Positions 60,811-64,000 of a DNA stretch of 64,000 nucleotides are shown piece by piece (the first letter of the stretch is position 1; each line of letters starts with the position of its first letter). Both the position numbers and the translations under genes were made by a program. This stretch comes from Kribbella aluminosa (GTDB taxonomy: Bacteria; Actinomycetota; Actinomycetes; Propionibacteriales; Kribbellaceae), in the NCBI RefSeq assembly GCF_017876295.1, contig NZ_JAGINT010000001.1, forward strand, positions 1,922,001-1,986,000, written 5' to 3'. The notes beneath the pieces were generated by a model. The model ran no database searches. It was not told the origin of the DNA and was given only the letters and a program-made list of their open reading frames with translations.

Positions 60811-60827
60811 CGGATAGGCCCTATCCG
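60811..60827 (+). promoter_or_regulatory. Small hairpin before atpE
   Basis: CGGATAG-GCC-CTATCCG, a perfect 7-bp stem, ends 20 nt before the atpE start and just upstream of its GAAAGGAAA ribosome site. It could mark an RNA processing or translation-enhancing element, fitting the high c-subunit stoichiometry. Confidence 0.4.
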
Positions 60828-60847
60828 TACCGAAAGGAAACACCGCA

Positions 60848-61087
60848 ATGGTGAGCAACATCGCTCTCGCAATCACCGGCAACATCGCCGTCCTGGGCTA
60901 CGGCCTCGCCGCGATCGGCCCGGGCGTCGGCGTCGGCCTGATCTTCGCCGCGGTGATCAACGGCACCGCGCGGCAGCCGGAGGCCCAGAACAAGCTGCAG
61001 TCGATCGCCTGGATCGGCTTCGGCGTCACCGAGGTTCTGGCCATCATCGGTATCGCCCTCGCCTTCGTGTTCAAGGCCGGCGCCTGA
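60848..61087 (+). CDS. atpE: ATP synthase F0 subunit c
   Basis: A 79-residue proteolipid with two helices and the polar loop [10 protein letters not shown]. The ion-carrying carboxylate is Glu62 in [10 protein letters not shown]. The glycine-rich first helix ([18 protein letters not shown]) is standard. There is no sodium-binding signature, so it is a proton-type ring. Confidence 0.97.
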   Translation: MVSNIALAITGNIAVLGYGLAAIGPGVGVGLIFAAVINGTARQPEAQNKLQSIAWIGFGVTEVLAIIGIALAFVFKAGA

Positions 61088-61124
61088 TCCACCCCTTTTC
61101 CAGACTGACTGACAGGACGCAGAT

Positions 61125-61697
61125 ATGACGACGTTGGTGCTACCGCTCGCGGCGGCCGCAGGCGAGGATGTGAACCCGCTGCTGCCGCACACCGCCGAGA
61201 TCATCTTCGGCTTCGTCTTCCTGGTTCTGCTGGCCATCGCCTTCGCCAAGGTCGTCGTACCGAAGTTCGAGAAGGCGTACGCCGATCGGACCGCGGCGAT
61301 CGAAGGCGGGATGAACGAGGCCAAGCGGGCCCAGGCCGAGGCGAAGGCGGCTTTGGAGAAGTACAACGCGCAGCTGGCCGAGGCCCGGCAGGAAGCTGCG
61401 AAGATCCGCGAGGACGCCCGCGAGCAGGGTGCGGTGATCATCGCGGAGATGCGTGAGCAGGCGAGCGCCGAGGCTGAGCGGATCGTCACGCACGCGCGGG
61501 CCCAGATCGACGCGGAGCGGGCGCAGGCGGTGACCTCGCTGCGTTCCGAGGTCGGCACCATGGCGACCACGCTGGCCGGCCGGATCGTCGGTGAGTCGCT
61601 CGAGGACGAGGCCCGGCAGCGCCGGACCGTCGAGCGCTTCCTGGCCGAGCTGGAAGAGTCGGAGTCCGCTCGTCAGGCTGTCGGAACGGACAGCTGA
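61125..61697 (+). CDS. atpF: ATP synthase F0 subunit b
   Basis: A 190-residue peripheral-stalk subunit. There is one membrane helix near residues 22-45 (IIFGFVFLVLLAIAFAKVVVP), then a long charged coiled coil rich in Ala, Glu, Arg and Gln (EAKRAQAEAKAALEKYNAQL). The stop codon overlaps the atpH start by one base (TGATG). Confidence 0.95.
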   Translation: MTTLVLPLAAAAGEDVNPLLPHTAEIIFGFVFLVLLAIAFAKVVVPKFEKAYADRTAAIEGGMNEAKRAQAEAKAALEKYNAQLAEARQEAAKIREDAREQGAVIIAEMREQASAEAERIVTHARAQIDAERAQAVTSLRSEVGTMATTLAGRIVGESLEDEARQRRTVERFLAELEESESARQAVGTDS

Positions 61698-62494
61698 TGC
61701 GCGGCGCGTCGAACGTGTCACTCGCCCGGGCCGAGCAGGCCCTGGCGGGTGTGACCCCGGCCGAGGGCCTCGGCAGCGAGCTGTTCTCGATCGCAAAGCT
61801 GCTCGACGGCAGCGGCGCGCTCCGGCGCGCGCTGACCGACCCGGCGCGGCCGGCCGACGCGAAGGTGGCGCTGGCCGGGCAGCTGTTCGGCGGCAAGATC
61901 TCCGCCCAGGCGCAGGAGATCCTGTCCGCCGCGGTGGCCGGTCGCTGGGTCAGCGGCCGGGACCTCGGTGACACCCTGGACCAGCTCAGCGTCGAGGCCG
62001 ACGTGGCGTACGCCGACACCCGGCGGAAGCTGGACGAGGTCGAGGACGAGCTGTTCCGGCTGGACCGGGTGGTCGTCGCCGAGCGCGTCCTGGCCGACAA
62101 GCTGGGCGACCGGGGGATCCCGGTCGAGCACCGCCAGGAGCTGCTCCGCGGACTGCTGCAGGGCAAGGCGGACGGCACCACGGTGCGGCTCGCCGAGCGG
62201 GCCGTGGACGGCCGGGGCCGCAACTTCGCGGCCTCGATGCGGGCCTACCAGGTCGCCGCGGCGGCCCGGCGGAACGCCAGCATCGCGACCGTGCGGGTGG
62301 CCAACGACCTGACCGAGGCGGAGCACACCCGGCTCGCGGCAGCGCTCGGACGGCAGTACGGCCGGGAGATCCAGCTGAACGTCATCGTCGACCCGAACGT
62401 GGTCGGCGGCGTCCGGGTGGACATCGGCGACGAAGTGATCGACGGAACCATCGCGGCCAGGCTCGACGACGCGCAACGGCGCATCGCAGGCTGA
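61697..62494 (+). CDS. atpH: ATP synthase F1 subunit delta
   Basis: A 265-residue delta subunit, longer than the approximately 180-residue E. coli protein but normal for actinobacteria, where the N-terminal part is extended. The C-terminal segment ([48 protein letters not shown]) is the OSCP signature. It links the peripheral stalk to the top of F1. Confidence 0.95.
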   Translation: MRGASNVSLARAEQALAGVTPAEGLGSELFSIAKLLDGSGALRRALTDPARPADAKVALAGQLFGGKISAQAQEILSAAVAGRWVSGRDLGDTLDQLSVEADVAYADTRRKLDEVEDELFRLDRVVVAERVLADKLGDRGIPVEHRQELLRGLLQGKADGTTVRLAERAVDGRGRNFAASMRAYQVAAAARRNASIATVRVANDLTEAEHTRLAAALGRQYGREIQLNVIVDPNVVGGVRVDIGDEVIDGTIAARLDDAQRRIAG

Positions 62495-62520
62495 CGGCCC
62501 TCCTAGACAAAGGAAACACA

Positions 62521-64000
<1,480 letters not shown>

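Overview
The window is about 64 kb of very GC-rich, gene-dense DNA with frequent GTG starts, 4-bp ATGA/GTGA stop-start overlaps and leaderless-looking promoters. Gene content and order (pafB-pafC-tatA-tatC-helY, fused cobI-cobJ, argS-lysA-hom-thrC-thrB-rho-rpmE-prfA-prmC, then Sua5/YrdC-WecA-like-atpI-atpBEFHA, mycothiol-linked enzymes, abundant secreted hydrolases) point to an actinobacterium, most like Kribbella or a nocardioid relative. That assignment is inference from content, not from a database match.
Layout. 1-6988: end of a membrane protein, DUF3866, the PafBC DNA-damage regulator pair, a winged-helix protein, the Tat translocase and a lipid kinase. 7067-9471: secreted GH46 chitosanase and a MarR-controlled esterase. 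9422-13410: a decayed carboxylesterase, HelY helicase (with a frameshift) and a PIN toxin-antitoxin pair. 13518-21973: Tat-exported serine hydrolase, an IS110-family element, several small regulator/enzyme pairs, a flavoprotein and a PNT-like dehydrogenase. 22054-25344: cobalamin genes cobG-cobH-cobIJ on the minus strand, two of them frameshifted, with an MFS exporter directly upstream; cobF lies apart at 31943-32704 beside zwf. 26751-42173: accessory genes (MarR, MFS, kinase-like, TMEM175, carboxylesterase, an ECF42-type sigma factor with its DGPF partner, serine hydrolase, tRNA-Arg, a second TA pair). 42237-53654: core block from argS to prmC. 53883-56782: endonuclease-fold protein, lipoprotein and deaminase. 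56893-64000: threonylcarbamoyl-AMP synthase, a WecA-like transferase and the ATP synthase operon, running off the end inside atpA.
How the genes work together. PafB and PafC form one DNA-damage activator, and the helY promoter in the same window carries a motif with the architecture of their known target site, so the activator and a likely target may both be visible here. TatA and TatC would export the Tat-signal proteins in the window (two serine hydrolases, probably the chitosanase). lysA, hom, thrC and thrB form the aspartate-family amino-acid block.
The most notable observations are: (1) three genes (helY, cobIJ, cobH) each carry exactly one extra base in a C/G run, and in helY this fuses the reading frame to the downstream antitoxin; (2) PafBC-type promoter architecture in front of helY and pafB; (3) a degraded carboxylesterase end whose intact paralogue lies 21 kb away; (4) an IS110 element with a structured leader that could encode its bridge RNA; (5) a 25-bp hairpin abutting an ArsR-type regulator; (6) an unusually long repetitive Arg/Asn/Asp/Gln region in Rho. 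I saw no rRNA, CRISPR array, prophage or biosynthetic megasynthase.
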